This document shows, in pieces, positions 25,537 through 33,857 of a stretch of DNA of 42,762 nt. The notes below the pieces were generated by a model, which was not told the DNA's origin, did no database searches, and saw only the letters and a list, made by a program, of their open reading frames with translations. This stretch comes from an uncultured Flavobacteriales bacterium (GTDB taxonomy: Bacteria; Bacteroidota; Bacteroidia; Flavobacteriales_D; Sanyastnellaceae): the NCBI GenBank assembly GCA_937974555.1, contig CALJKR010000067.1:1-42762 (forward strand). Reading direction: 5' to 3'. Within the stretch, counting starts at the first letter, position 1, and every line of letters starts with the position of its first letter. The translations under genes and the position numbers were made by a program.

Positions 25537-26851
25537 GTATTTCCCTCCACAATTTTCTCAATGACAATATTTCTTTTTCCTTATCAGCATTTTGCTTGGC
25601 CCAACGTTTCCAGCGCTTTACCTTTTCTCTTTTCTTATCCATTCTATCCAAAGAAATGGCAAACATCCCCAATGACATCAATAAAAGAATACCCCATACA
25701 TGGGTATACCACATGATTTTCATTGGGATTAAATTCGATATTATTAACCACATCAATCCAATGTAAATAGGACTTAAAAAGGTATATGAAGCCAATCGAA
25801 TTGAATTAAAAAACAATTCATCCTGAATATTTTTCTTGATGAATTTCTCAGTAATCGCGTAATGTGGGTAATAGAATAATTTTCCCAAATATCCTGGCAA
25901 AGCCTCTATTGTCCAGAGCAAATTCAGCTTCCAATTGGTGTCATTTCTGCTTAATTCCATTTCCTCAGCCGTAAGGCCAGCCGCGGAAAGTGATTGATCC
26001 AATGAATGAAGGACCGCCTTTTCTTCTGATGAAATTTCTGTATATCGATTACAAAACTGTCGGTAATGCTGCCATTGCGAAACAGTATCGCCCACGTGCG
26101 CGGCTTCTATCACCGGCGCCATTCTAATTAAATGATCGTAAGCATCATCGTCTCTAATGTCCACCATTAAACCCGACAAAGTTTCTTGGGTTGATTTAAG
26201 CAGAGCATTGATTGCACGGTTTTGATCCACCAGATAGTCGCTCCAAAAATCCTTCACCGCAATGGGTTTACCCATTTCAAGAATAACCCGGGGATGATAG
26301 GAATAAAAATCACTATAGTCCAGACCGATTGGAACAATTTTCAATTCCATTAACGACGGATCTCTTTCGATCGAAGAAAATGCCAATCGTGCAAAACCTT
26401 TTTTCAAAGGTGTCATCAATTGCTTTTTTCCACGATGAGAACCTTCAGGAAACATCGCAATCACTGCACCCTTGGACAATCGGGTGCGACAAACCGAAAA
26501 TACAGACTCATTGCGTTCCATTTGGTCAGCCACCTTGTCCTTTTCACGGTATATAGGCAACATATTCAAACGATATAGAATCTTGGCTACCATTGGGTTT
26601 TTGAAAACGTCAGAACGTGCAAGCCAATGCAGTTGTCTTGGAATCACTTTACAAAACACCAAAGGATCCAACATGGCATTTTGGTGGTTACCCACCAACA
26701 TAATAGGACCATCATTGGGAAAATTTTCTTTTCCTTTGATATAAAATCCATCAAAGAAATATTCCTCCCCTTTGCCCACCCAAGGATAAACCAATGAATA
26801 AGCAAAAGATGAATTTCCGGTTGGGTAGTTGGGGGATTTACGACTCATCAC
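25526..26851 (-). CDS. PlsC-like glycerolipid acyltransferase
   Basis: A 441-residue membrane-associated acyltransferase. The catalytic motif is LVGNHQNAMLDPLVF with His56 and Asp62 separated by five residues; the bacterial PlsC motif has four, while five is the spacing of Gat1-like glycerol-3-phosphate/DHAP acyltransferases. A second motif, MFPEGSHRGKKQL, is the phosphate-binding FPEG block. Two hydrophobic segments near residues 350-405 (FLSPIYIGLMWLIISNLI and HVWGILLLMSLGMFAISL) anchor the C-terminus, followed by a Lys/Arg-rich tail. It acts on a glycerophosphate acceptor in the cytoplasmic membrane. It overlaps the ABC exporter gene by 14 bases and the VOC gene by 11. Confidence 0.87.
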   Translation of the reverse strand: MMSRKSPNYPTGNSSFAYSLVYPWVGKGEEYFFDGFYIKGKENFPNDGPIMLVGNHQNAMLDPLVFCKVIPRQLHWLARSDVFKNPMVAKILYRLNMLPIYREKDKVADQMERNESVFSVCRTRLSKGAVIAMFPEGSHRGKKQLMTPLKKGFARLAFSSIERDPSLMELKIVPIGLDYSDFYSYHPRVILEMGKPIAVKDFWSDYLVDQNRAINALLKSTQETLSGLMVDIRDDDAYDHLIRMAPVIEAAHVGDTVSQWQHYRQFCNRYTEISSEEKAVLHSLDQSLSAAGLTAEEMELSRNDTNWKLNLLWTIEALPGYLGKLFYYPHYAITEKFIKKNIQDELFFNSIRLASYTFLSPIYIGLMWLIISNLIPMKIMWYTHVWGILLLMSLGMFAISLDRMDKKREKVKRWKRWAKQNADKEKEILSLRKLWREIHEN

Positions 26852-28682
26852 TTATCAAATTTTGATCCAATACATTTTGCATAGAAAGCATCTTTTTGTA
26901 AACACCATTGGCATTGGAGATTAGGGAATCGTGGTTGCCTTTTTCTACAATTTTTCCTTTTTCCAGAACTATGATCTGATCGCAATCCTTGATGGTAGAC
27001 AATCGGTGAGCTATAACGATACTGGTTCTACCCTTCATCAATTTATTCAAAGCCTCCTGCACTTGCTTTTCACTTTGTGTATCCAACGCTGAAGTCGCTT
27101 CATCCAAAATCAATACTTTGGGATTTCTAATCATTGCTCTGGCGATGGCAATGCGCTGTCTTTGACCACCTGAAAGTTGAACCCCCCGCTCTCCAACAAG
27201 CGTATTCAAACCCTCAGGAAAATTGGATATAAACTCCAAAATATTGGCATCCTTCACCACTTGATTTAACTCTTCTTCTGTTGCATTGGGGTTCCCATAT
27301 AGAATATTCTCTTGAATTGTTCCGCCAAACAATATAACCTCTTGCGGAACAAAAGCCATTTGGGTTCTGAGGTCTGTCTTGTCCCAATTTTCAGCCAAAT
27401 CATCGCCCCAAAATATCTTTCCACTTATCGGTTCAAAAAATCTAAGAATCAAAGCTGCGATTGTAGACTTACCTGATCCGCTTTGACCAACGATCGCCAG
27501 TTTCTCACCTTCGTTGATTTCAAAATCAACCTCTCTTAACACCGGAACGTCAGGACGCGTGGGATAATGAAAAGAGACTCCCTTAAATTTCAAATAAGGA
27601 ACAAATGAATCGGTTGTAGATACCGCCTTCTCAAACTTCACCCCTTCATCGGGAGAATCTATTAAGTCCATAATGGTTTCAATCACTCCAATCCCGCGTT
27701 GCAATGTTCCCAATTGAGCAGCCAATCCACCAATGGATCCCGCAACCAATCCAGTTAACATGATAAATTGGGGCAATACCTCAGTGGGCAATTCACCTTT
27801 CTGATTTAAATATGCACCCCAACCAATCACCAGACCCAACGCACCAAACAAAAAGATGATAATGAAAGTGCCAAACATCCCACGCCATATGGCCCCTTTC
27901 ATACCATAGGCCTTAACATTCTCTACACTACTCCTAAACTTCTTCCACTCCATCCACTCGTTGGCATAAGACTTTACATTAACGATGCCCATTAAACTCT
28001 CATTGACAATGTTGCCGGCCTCCGCCACTTTGTCTTGGGTTTCTTTCCCCAATTTGCGTATAAACTTCCCAAAGATGACCATGATGACCATGATCACCGG
28101 CAAGGAGCACAACATCACCAAAGTCAATTCCCAAGAAAATGCAACCAAACACCCCACACCAAAAACAATAATCACCGTTTGGCGAATAAATTCTGCCAAA
28201 GTGATGGTCAATGTCTCTTGCACTGTGCTTACGTCAGACGAAATTCGTGTGACCAAATCTCCAACTTTGCTGTTGTGATAAAAGTCCATCGGTTGAGAAA
28301 TCATTTTCTTGAAAGCCGCACTGCGCAATTCCAACATCGCATTCTCCGTAACATAGGCGAACAAGTACACCCGAATGAATGAGAAAAAACCCTGAATCAA
28401 CAATAAAACAACCAGTGCGGTTAACACACCACGGGTAGAGGAGAAATCAACTGAACTTGAAAACAGGTGAATAAATTGAGCCGTCATTTGTCCCCCAGGC
28501 ACAGTGGACATATTGCCAGGCGTCATCAACAATCCCAGCAGCGCCGTAATGGTAATGACCAATAATCCCGAAACAGACAACAAGATAATGCCGGCTGCAA
28601 AAGACATGGAATAGGGTTTGATGTACCTAAACACAGCCAATGAACGCTTCATTGAAGCCTTCGAAACTTTTTTCTTTTCCAC
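26838..28682 (-). CDS. MsbA-like ABC exporter (fused permease and ATPase)
   Basis: A 614-residue half-transporter. The N-terminal six-helix type 1 exporter domain (about 20-330) contains the coupling-helix region DLVTRISSDVSTVQETLT. The nucleotide-binding domain follows: Walker A GQSGSGKSTIAAL, Q loop MAFVPQEVILFGGTI, signature LSGGQRQRIAIARA, Walker B VLILDEATSALD and switch His in VIAHRLSTI. It should act as a homodimer; lipid or lipid-linked substrate export is the family expectation and the neighbouring acyltransferase supports it. The chosen start is a GTG five bases after the upstream gene; an ATG at 28652 (MKRSLAVFRYI) is an alternative. Confidence 0.93.
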   Translation of the reverse strand: MEKKKVSKASMKRSLAVFRYIKPYSMSFAAGIILLSVSGLLVITITALLGLLMTPGNMSTVPGGQMTAQFIHLFSSSVDFSSTRGVLTALVVLLLIQGFFSFIRVYLFAYVTENAMLELRSAAFKKMISQPMDFYHNSKVGDLVTRISSDVSTVQETLTITLAEFIRQTVIIVFGVGCLVAFSWELTLVMLCSLPVIMVIMVIFGKFIRKLGKETQDKVAEAGNIVNESLMGIVNVKSYANEWMEWKKFRSSVENVKAYGMKGAIWRGMFGTFIIIFLFGALGLVIGWGAYLNQKGELPTEVLPQFIMLTGLVAGSIGGLAAQLGTLQRGIGVIETIMDLIDSPDEGVKFEKAVSTTDSFVPYLKFKGVSFHYPTRPDVPVLREVDFEINEGEKLAIVGQSGSGKSTIAALILRFFEPISGKIFWGDDLAENWDKTDLRTQMAFVPQEVILFGGTIQENILYGNPNATEEELNQVVKDANILEFISNFPEGLNTLVGERGVQLSGGQRQRIAIARAMIRNPKVLILDEATSALDTQSEKQVQEALNKLMKGRTSIVIAHRLSTIKDCDQIIVLEKGKIVEKGNHDSLISNANGVYKKMLSMQNVLDQNLISDES

Positions 28683-28687
28683 GTTTA

Positions 28688-29209
28688 TTATTCTGAATAA
28701 GCTTTCAACACTGCATCCAATCGATCTCTCATCTGAAAATAATAATTATCATCCCAGAGCACACCTTTTTCTTTCATGGAATACTTCCCTTTTCCAAAAG
28801 GTTTTGACTTTAAAAAATTTACTCCCATGTAATCGTGATCCTTGTACAATACCACATCCATGTTGATGGCAACTGTTTGCGCATTATCATCTCCAAACTC
28901 TGTCACATCCATATCGATCATTTTCGTCAAGTGCTTTGAATCCTTGAAAACAATCTGAATGCTGGGCGAATATGGAATTTTTTTAATCTTGTAAACGCCG
29001 GATGAACTTGCAGTATCCGAGGCAATCTTTTTGCCTTCGGCATAAATTTCAACCACGGCCTTATTCAACCCTTTGCCAAGCGTATCTGGATACTCCGCTG
29101 AAGTAACCTTGCCTGCCAAAGACAGAATTTTCTTGGACATATCCTTTTGCGCCAAGAGCGAAAAAGGCGCCAAGCCCAAAAGCAAAACAATTAGAATTCT
29201 TTGAATCAT
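28688..29209 (-). CDS. Secreted protein with a transthyretin/carboxypeptidase-regulatory-like domain
   Basis: A 173-residue exported protein: signal peptide MIQRILIVLLLGLAPFSLLAQ, then a short beta-sandwich resembling the CarboxypepD regulatory fold common in Bacteroidota (LAGKVTSAEYPDTLGKGLNKAVVEIYAEG with SSSGVYKIKKIPYSPSIQIVF). The C-terminal third is charged and amphipathic (MGVNFLKSKPFGKGKYSMKEK). No enzyme motif is visible and I cannot name a function. It is the first gene ahead of the ABC exporter, five bases upstream, and divergent from marR. A perfect TATATTTG box ends four bases before the ATG, indicating a leaderless message. Confidence 0.72.
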   Translation of the reverse strand: MIQRILIVLLLGLAPFSLLAQKDMSKKILSLAGKVTSAEYPDTLGKGLNKAVVEIYAEGKKIASDTASSSGVYKIKKIPYSPSIQIVFKDSKHLTKMIDMDVTEFGDDNAQTVAINMDVVLYKDHDYMGVNFLKSKPFGKGKYSMKEKGVLWDDNYYFQMRDRLDAVLKAYSE

Positions 29210-29280
29210 CTCTCAAATATAAGCAAAGAATTTAACAACTATTTGTATCAACATTAATTGTATCAACATATATTTGTGCC
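29210..29280. promoter_or_regulatory. Divergent promoters and tandem operator-like repeat of the marR intergenic region
   Basis: Two perfect TATATTTG boxes face outward: plus strand 29269-29276, four bases before the marR GTG; minus strand 29221-29214, four bases before the ATG of the secreted-protein gene. Between them TTGTATCAACAT occurs twice (29243-29254 and 29258-29269) with a 15-bp period; the second copy touches the marR -7 box. TTTG at 29242-29245 could be the marR -33 element (23-base spacing). The repeat is a good candidate operator for the MarR protein. Confidence 0.6.
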
Positions 29281-29745
29281 GTGAGATTAGAAGATGAAAT
29301 CAAACAAAGCCACTTTAAGTCGGAACATCACAAATTGATGATCAATCTTCTATTTACCACCTCTTGGTTGCAGCGCATGCAATCTAGCTTTTTACGCCCA
29401 CACGACATCACCATTGAGCAATACAATATTTTAAGAATATTACGTGGTGCCAAGGGTGAAAAGCTAAGTTTAAATGACGTAAGCAGTCGCATGATAGATC
29501 GCGCCAGTAACACCTCACGTTTGATAGACAAGCTGGTCAACAAAAAATGGGTCATCCGAAATATTTGCCCCAATGATAGAAGACAATCTGAATTGTTGAT
29601 TACGGATAAAGGTTTAGAAATACTAAGTAATCTTCAAGGTCCCATTGACGAGATCATTGAACAATTCTCCTTTATATCAGTTAGTGATACGAAGAAGTTC
29701 AATCAAGTGTTGGATGAAATAAGAAACATTAATAACCCCTCATAA
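29281..29745 (+). CDS. MarR-family transcriptional regulator
   Basis: A 154-residue winged-helix regulator. The dimerisation helix precedes ITIEQYNILRILRGAKGEKLSLNDVSSRM (helix-turn-helix) and IDRASNTSRLIDKLVNKKWVIRNICPNDRRQSELLITDKG, in which DRR is the wing-tip motif of MarR. The start is GTG, four bases after a perfect TATATTTG box. It is followed after two bases by yceI, a pairing seen repeatedly in Bacteroidota, so it most likely controls its own operon and perhaps the divergent gene. The ligand is unknown; MarR members commonly respond to phenolic compounds or oxidative stress. Confidence 0.93.
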   Translation: MRLEDEIKQSHFKSEHHKLMINLLFTTSWLQRMQSSFLRPHDITIEQYNILRILRGAKGEKLSLNDVSSRMIDRASNTSRLIDKLVNKKWVIRNICPNDRRQSELLITDKGLEILSNLQGPIDEIIEQFSFISVSDTKKFNQVLDEIRNINNPS

Positions 29746-29747
29746 CT

Positions 29748-30329
29748 ATGAAAAAAATCATGATGATTGCCCTAGTGGCATTAAGTAGTGCAGCATTTGC
29801 ACAAATCAAAGACGGTAAGTACATCGTTGACTACAAAAACTCCAAAGTAGATTGGAGAGGTGACAACCTAGTAGGTGGTGGCCATGACGGAAATGTAAAA
29901 GTTTCTAGCGGAAACGTTGTTGTTTCTAAAGGCAACATTACATCAGGTAAAGTAAAGATTAACATGAACGACATGACATGTACTGATCTTACAGATGCTG
30001 CAACCAACTCAAAGTTGATTAACCATTTGAAAGCTGAAGATTTCTTCAATACAGCCAAATTCCCAGATGCATCTTTTGAAATTACCGGTAGCACTCCAAA
30101 GGCCGACAAAAGCGGAAACACACATGTTGTTAAAGGAAAAATGACGATCAAAGCAACTACTTTGGACATGGAGTTTCCAGTTAAAGTTGATGTTCGCGAT
30201 GGCAACATGCATGTAACAGGTGATGTGTTGGTTGACCGTTCAAAGTTTGACGTGAAGTACCCAAGCGTTGGTGACTATGCAGTAAAAAATGAATTGAAAT
30301 TGAAATTGGATATCAAAGCAAAAATCTAA
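29748..30329 (+). CDS. YceI-family periplasmic protein
   Basis: A 193-residue exported protein of the YceI lipocalin-like fold. Signal peptide MKKIMMIALVALSSAAFAQ, then the family segments YIVDYKNSKVDWRGDN, GGHDGNVKVSSGNV, HLKAEDFFNTAKFPDASFEITG, VVKGKMTIKATTLDMEFPVKV and DRSKFDVKYPS. YceI proteins bind polyprenoid lipids in a beta-barrel and are often induced by stress. It is cotranscribed with marR (two bases apart) and ends at a strong bidirectional terminator. Confidence 0.95.
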   Translation: MKKIMMIALVALSSAAFAQIKDGKYIVDYKNSKVDWRGDNLVGGGHDGNVKVSSGNVVVSKGNITSGKVKINMNDMTCTDLTDAATNSKLINHLKAEDFFNTAKFPDASFEITGSTPKADKSGNTHVVKGKMTIKATTLDMEFPVKVDVRDGNMHVTGDVLVDRSKFDVKYPSVGDYAVKNELKLKLDIKAKI

Positions 30330-30340
30330 TTGATCTTTTA

Positions 30341-30372
30341 AAAAAAGAAGGGGACTTAGGTCCCCTTTTTTA
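30341..30372. terminator. Bidirectional terminator between yceI and the barrel-protein gene
   Basis: Stem AAGGGGAC (30348-30355) pairs with GTCCCCTT (30360-30367) around the loop TTAG, flanked by an A-tract and a T-tract. The stop codon of the convergent gene on the minus strand lies in the loop region, the same design as the queA terminator. Confidence 0.88.
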
Positions 30373-31102
30373 TTTTCTGATTGTCCTTGGATTCGGGTAA
30401 GAAATATCTCAGATCTAAAGTCAAGTATGTACCATTGAGAAGGAACCGCGTATCATTTCCACTGCCATTGGAGGATACCCTTAAATTGGACAAAGCAATT
30501 TCGCTCAAAGGTCGATGATAAGAAGCCCCAACATAAAAGTAACCCGACTTTGGCGTTCGATATTCGAATCCCAAATTGGCTAGAACACTGGGCATCATCC
30601 AGTTGTTTCGATAAGTCTTCACTTCGTAATCTATAAAGGTAGTGTCCACGACCACACTCCCAAATTTCTCCAAATTACTCGGGTAAAAATTCAATGACAT
30701 TCCACCGCTACCATTCATAAACCATTGTTTTCCCAATTGGACATAAATCAAAGCCTGAATAGGAATCTCATACCCCACCAAACGATAAGACATCTGCTCT
30801 GAAAAGCCAAAGCGAACCGATTGAAAACTCACTTTGTAATTTCTTTGCACCATCGAAATTCCTGTCTCCAGCGACCACATATTGTTTAGTCCGCGTCTAA
30901 TTACAACACCAGAATTCCAGCCCAAACGATTCTCCAGTAAAGCATCGGTATGATCTGTCAGTTGTCGAACGGGACCCGTTCCAAAAAACTGACTGGGCAC
31001 CATGGGCTTTAACTGGATACCCAAGGTGGTTACTCCCTTTTGCGCAAATAAATTATTTGCACTTAAAAACAATACAATTAAAGAAAATATTTTATTATTC
31101 AT
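30356..31102 (-). CDS. Outer-membrane beta-barrel protein, porin-like
   Basis: A 248-residue exported protein. Signal peptide MNNKIFSLIVLFLSANNLFAQ; the rest alternates polar and hydrophobic residues in barrel strands (GWNSGVVIRRGLNNMWSLETGISMVQ, YEIPIQALIYVQLGKQWFMNGSGG, SGYFYVGASYHRPLSEI) and finishes near LTLDLRYFLPES. It fits the small 8-12-strand barrels (PorT/OMPb-brl class) common in Bacteroidota. No specific role can be given. Its start overlaps the nitroreductase end by eight bases, so the two are cotranscribed, an unusual pairing of a cytosolic flavoenzyme with a barrel. Confidence 0.75.
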   Translation of the reverse strand: MNNKIFSLIVLFLSANNLFAQKGVTTLGIQLKPMVPSQFFGTGPVRQLTDHTDALLENRLGWNSGVVIRRGLNNMWSLETGISMVQRNYKVSFQSVRFGFSEQMSYRLVGYEIPIQALIYVQLGKQWFMNGSGGMSLNFYPSNLEKFGSVVVDTTFIDYEVKTYRNNWMMPSVLANLGFEYRTPKSGYFYVGASYHRPLSEIALSNLRVSSNGSGNDTRFLLNGTYLTLDLRYFLPESKDNQKIKKGT

Positions 31103-31688
31103 TGTCCCAATTCCATTGGGTTACATATTCCAGTGGCTTTCGATGACTTTTAAAATCTTGATGTGCCGGATAACCCACATAAAAAATACCGAGGCACTGT
31201 GTATGCTCATCGATGCCGATAAAAGATCTAAAAATATCTTTTTTAATCACCCCTGGCGTAGCCCAAAAGCCAGCCAATCCATAAGCCACCGCTGTTAAAT
31301 GTAGATTTTGAACAGCAGCACCCATGGCCGCTATCTCTTCCCATTCAGGGACCTTGGCTGCTGGGTCTCTGTGCATACACAACACAATGGCTACAGACGC
31401 CTTGGACATCCGCATTTGCATTCTTTCCAGAACTGAAGTATTGATATCCAAAGGATCCACACCATCCGTCATGGCCTTCACCATGGCCTCCTTTAAATCC
31501 TCTTTTTTTGAATTGGCATATACAGCAAAACGCCAAGGTTGCGTCATTCCATGTGTAGGCGCCCACGTGGCATTGGATAGAAGCAACTCGATTTGCTCTT
31601 GATGCACCTTTCTATCTGAAAAATGCTCAGGCGCCACTGATCTTCTTGAACGGATTAATTCCGTTATTTCACTCAAATTGTACTGCAT
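31095..31688 (-). CDS. Nitroreductase-family flavoprotein
   Basis: A 197-residue FMN-dependent oxidoreductase of the small YdjA-like group. The N-terminal LIRSRRSVAPEHFSDR supplies the FMN-phosphate arginines, ATWAPTHGMTQPWRFAVY is the second FMN contact and AYGLAGFWATPGVI the third, near residue 145. It should reduce nitro or quinone compounds with NAD(P)H as a dimer; physiological substrate unknown. It is the first gene ahead of the barrel gene and divergent from an SDR gene. A perfect TAGTTTTG box lies ten bases before the ATG. Confidence 0.92.
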   Translation of the reverse strand: MQYNLSEITELIRSRRSVAPEHFSDRKVHQEQIELLLSNATWAPTHGMTQPWRFAVYANSKKEDLKEAMVKAMTDGVDPLDINTSVLERMQMRMSKASVAIVLCMHRDPAAKVPEWEEIAAMGAAVQNLHLTAVAYGLAGFWATPGVIKKDIFRSFIGIDEHTQCLGIFYVGYPAHQDFKSHRKPLEYVTQWNWDNE

Positions 31689-31698
31689 AATTAATGGT

Positions 31699-31734
31699 CA
31701 AAACTACGTTTAAAACAGGAAACACCTACATTTG
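31699..31734. promoter_or_regulatory. Divergent promoters of the nitroreductase and SDR genes
   Basis: On the minus strand TAGTTTTG (31706-31699) lies ten bases before the nitroreductase ATG. On the plus strand TACATTTG (31727-31734) lies 12 bases before the SDR ATG at 31747. Both match TAnnTTTG fully. The plus-strand box overlaps an in-frame TTG, which shows that this TTG is not the SDR start. No clear -33 elements. Confidence 0.55.
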
Positions 31735-31746
31735 AGATGTCAAATT

Positions 31747-32508
31747 ATGGAAAAGTACATTGTCATCACTGGGGCAGGATCAGGAATGGGTCAAGCTACC
31801 GCAATTCTCATGTCGGAAAACCCTGAATTTCGAATCATTTGCATTGGACGTCAGGCCCAAAAATTGGAAGAAACCAAAGCCCGCATGCATCAACCTGAAA
31901 AACATTTTTTCTGGTCGATGGATATCACCCAAGATGAGGCATGGAAACAACATTTTACAGAATCCAAAATCCCGCACATTTACGCGGTATTTGCCAATGC
32001 CGGTGTTGGTGGAAGCAATCAATACGGAGGAGATGATCGATGGGAAGAGATATTGCACATCAATTTAACAGGCACCTATGTTACCGCAAACAACACACTT
32101 CCCTTTTTAGAAAAAGATCCACGTTCACACAAGCACATTGTGATTACCTCATCATGCTTGGCTCGATTTGGAGTACCCGGATACAGCGCATATTGCACAG
32201 CAAAGACGGGTCTACTGGGTTTGACTCGATCCTTGGCAGTAGAATGGGCCAGTAAAGGAATTTTAATCAATGCCATTTGTCCAGGATGGGTAGAGACCGA
32301 CATGGCCATCACCAGTGTAAAAAGGTTAAGTACATTCACCGGAAATACATTGGAGGAAGAATTAAAAATTCAAAAATCTTTGGTCCCATTGAATCGATTC
32401 TCTGAACCCACCGAGATAGCACATTTTGTATCCTACCTTATTTCCGAAAATCAAAAATCAATCACGGGACAAGCCTTGGACTTTAATAACGGATCATATA
32501 TGTCATGA
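31747..32508 (+). CDS. SDR-family oxidoreductase, FabG-like
   Basis: A 253-residue classical short-chain dehydrogenase. Cofactor loop VITGAGSGMGQATA, VFANAGVGGSNQ, catalytic Ser in IVITSSCLARFG, and YSAYCTAKTGLLGLTRSLAVEW, where the catalytic Tyr and Lys are in YCTAK. The C-terminal part (INAICPGWVETDMAI and SITGQALDFNNG) is that of FabG-type ketoreductases and xenobiotic dehydrogenases. I start at ATG 31747; an upstream TTG lies in the promoter box. It overlaps the next gene, a secreted peptidase, by four bases (ATGA). Confidence 0.92.
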   Translation: MEKYIVITGAGSGMGQATAILMSENPEFRIICIGRQAQKLEETKARMHQPEKHFFWSMDITQDEAWKQHFTESKIPHIYAVFANAGVGGSNQYGGDDRWEEILHINLTGTYVTANNTLPFLEKDPRSHKHIVITSSCLARFGVPGYSAYCTAKTGLLGLTRSLAVEWASKGILINAICPGWVETDMAITSVKRLSTFTGNTLEEELKIQKSLVPLNRFSEPTEIAHFVSYLISENQKSITGQALDFNNGSYMS

Positions 32509-33857
32509 GAAAAATAATCACCTTCGGATTTTCATTGATTAGCCTATTGGGATTGGCACAAAACCAAGACAGCTTGATGATAGCCAAAATTTATCGAGAA
32601 GTATTACTCAATGGAACATGCTATGGGGAGTTACATGATTTGTGTAAGAACATCGGCCACCGCGTGGCTGGGTCTGAATCCGCTGATCAAGCCATATTAT
32701 GGGGCAAGCGTCGGTTGGAAGCCATGGGCGCCGATACCACTTATTTGATGCCCGTCAGTGTCCCCAAATGGTCGAGAGGAAAGAGTGAGGAAGGAACCGT
32801 TATCATACATAAAAAGAAAACCAAAATCCCAGTGGCTGCCCTTGGAGGATCCGTAGCCGGCAATGTAACTGCAGAGATTGTAATGGTGAAAAGTATTCAA
32901 GAATTGGAGCAACTCAGTCCTGAAAAAATCAAAGGAAAAATTGTCTTTATCAACAAACCGCTGGATGCTGCATTGATCAACACAGGAGCTGCTTATGGAG
33001 GCGGTGGAGACATGCGAAGAATAGGTCCTAAAATTGCCGCGGAGAAAGGCGCCGTTGGATGCTTAACACGTTCTTTAACCCTTGCAGATGATCAATTCCC
33101 GCACACAGGAGCCATGGATCCTACCACCATACCAGCCGCAGCACTCAGTGCTTATCACAGCTCTTGGCTAAGTGACATGATTCAATCCAATAATCCTGTT
33201 GTATTTCACTTGGATTTAAAATGCACCAATGGTGGAAGGGTTACCCAATACAATGTCATTGGAGAAATCAAAGGGAATGAATATCCTGAAGAAATTATCA
33301 CCATCGGAGGGCATTTGGATTCCTGGGATATTGGAGAAGGAGCGCACGATGATGGGACCGGTTGTGTTCAAAGTATGGAAGTCTTGCGCACATTGAAGGC
33401 CATGAATTATAAACCCAAAAGAACAATACGGGTTGTTTTATTTATCAATGAAGAGTTTGGCAATGACGGTGGAATAACCTACGCCAAAACAACCAAAGAA
33501 AAAGGAGATCAGCATTTGGCGGCCATAGAAAGTGACGGCGGCGGATTTACACCCCGAGGATTCAGCACGCAGTCTCCTGATGATCGTTACAATCAATGGA
33601 TGTCTTGGACTCCCTTGTGGGAGCCCTATCAATTGCACAGCTTTAAAAGAGGATGGAGCGGGGTTGATATTGCACCACTCAAAGATGATCAGGTTGCACT
33701 TTTTGCACTCAATGTCGACAACCAACGGTATTTTGATTATCACCACACTCAAAACGACATATTTGAGAATGTAAATAAACGGGAACTTCAGTTGGGGGCT
33801 GCTTCCATGGCGAGTCTGGTCTACATGATCGACCAACATTTCAGTCCCATTCCGTAG
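32505..33857 (+). CDS. Secreted M28-family peptidase, carboxypeptidase Q-like
   Basis: A 450-residue exported zinc peptidase: signal peptide MRKIITFGFSLISLLGLAQ, a pro/cap region with a protease-associated (PA) insert (about 110-230), then the M28 catalytic domain: GGHLDSWDIGEGAHDDGTG (zinc His and bridging Asp), VLFINEEFGNDGG (catalytic Glu pair), AIESDGGG (zinc Asp) and YFDYHHTQNDIFENV (last zinc His). The arrangement matches plasma glutamate carboxypeptidase/CPQ relatives, dipeptidases or aminopeptidases acting on exported peptides. Translationally coupled to the SDR. The stop codon abuts that of the convergent cytosolic-protein gene. Confidence 0.92.
   Translation: MRKIITFGFSLISLLGLAQNQDSLMIAKIYREVLLNGTCYGELHDLCKNIGHRVAGSESADQAILWGKRRLEAMGADTTYLMPVSVPKWSRGKSEEGTVIIHKKKTKIPVAALGGSVAGNVTAEIVMVKSIQELEQLSPEKIKGKIVFINKPLDAALINTGAAYGGGGDMRRIGPKIAAEKGAVGCLTRSLTLADDQFPHTGAMDPTTIPAAALSAYHSSWLSDMIQSNNPVVFHLDLKCTNGGRVTQYNVIGEIKGNEYPEEIITIGGHLDSWDIGEGAHDDGTGCVQSMEVLRTLKAMNYKPKRTIRVVLFINEEFGNDGGITYAKTTKEKGDQHLAAIESDGGGFTPRGFSTQSPDDRYNQWMSWTPLWEPYQLHSFKRGWSGVDIAPLKDDQVALFALNVDNQRYFDYHHTQNDIFENVNKRELQLGAASMASLVYMIDQHFSPIP

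Noticed and set aside
31732..31746. TTG start giving a five-residue longer SDR protein
   Set aside because: The TTG is part of the TACATTTG promoter box; the ATG at 31747 directly precedes the cofactor-binding strand.
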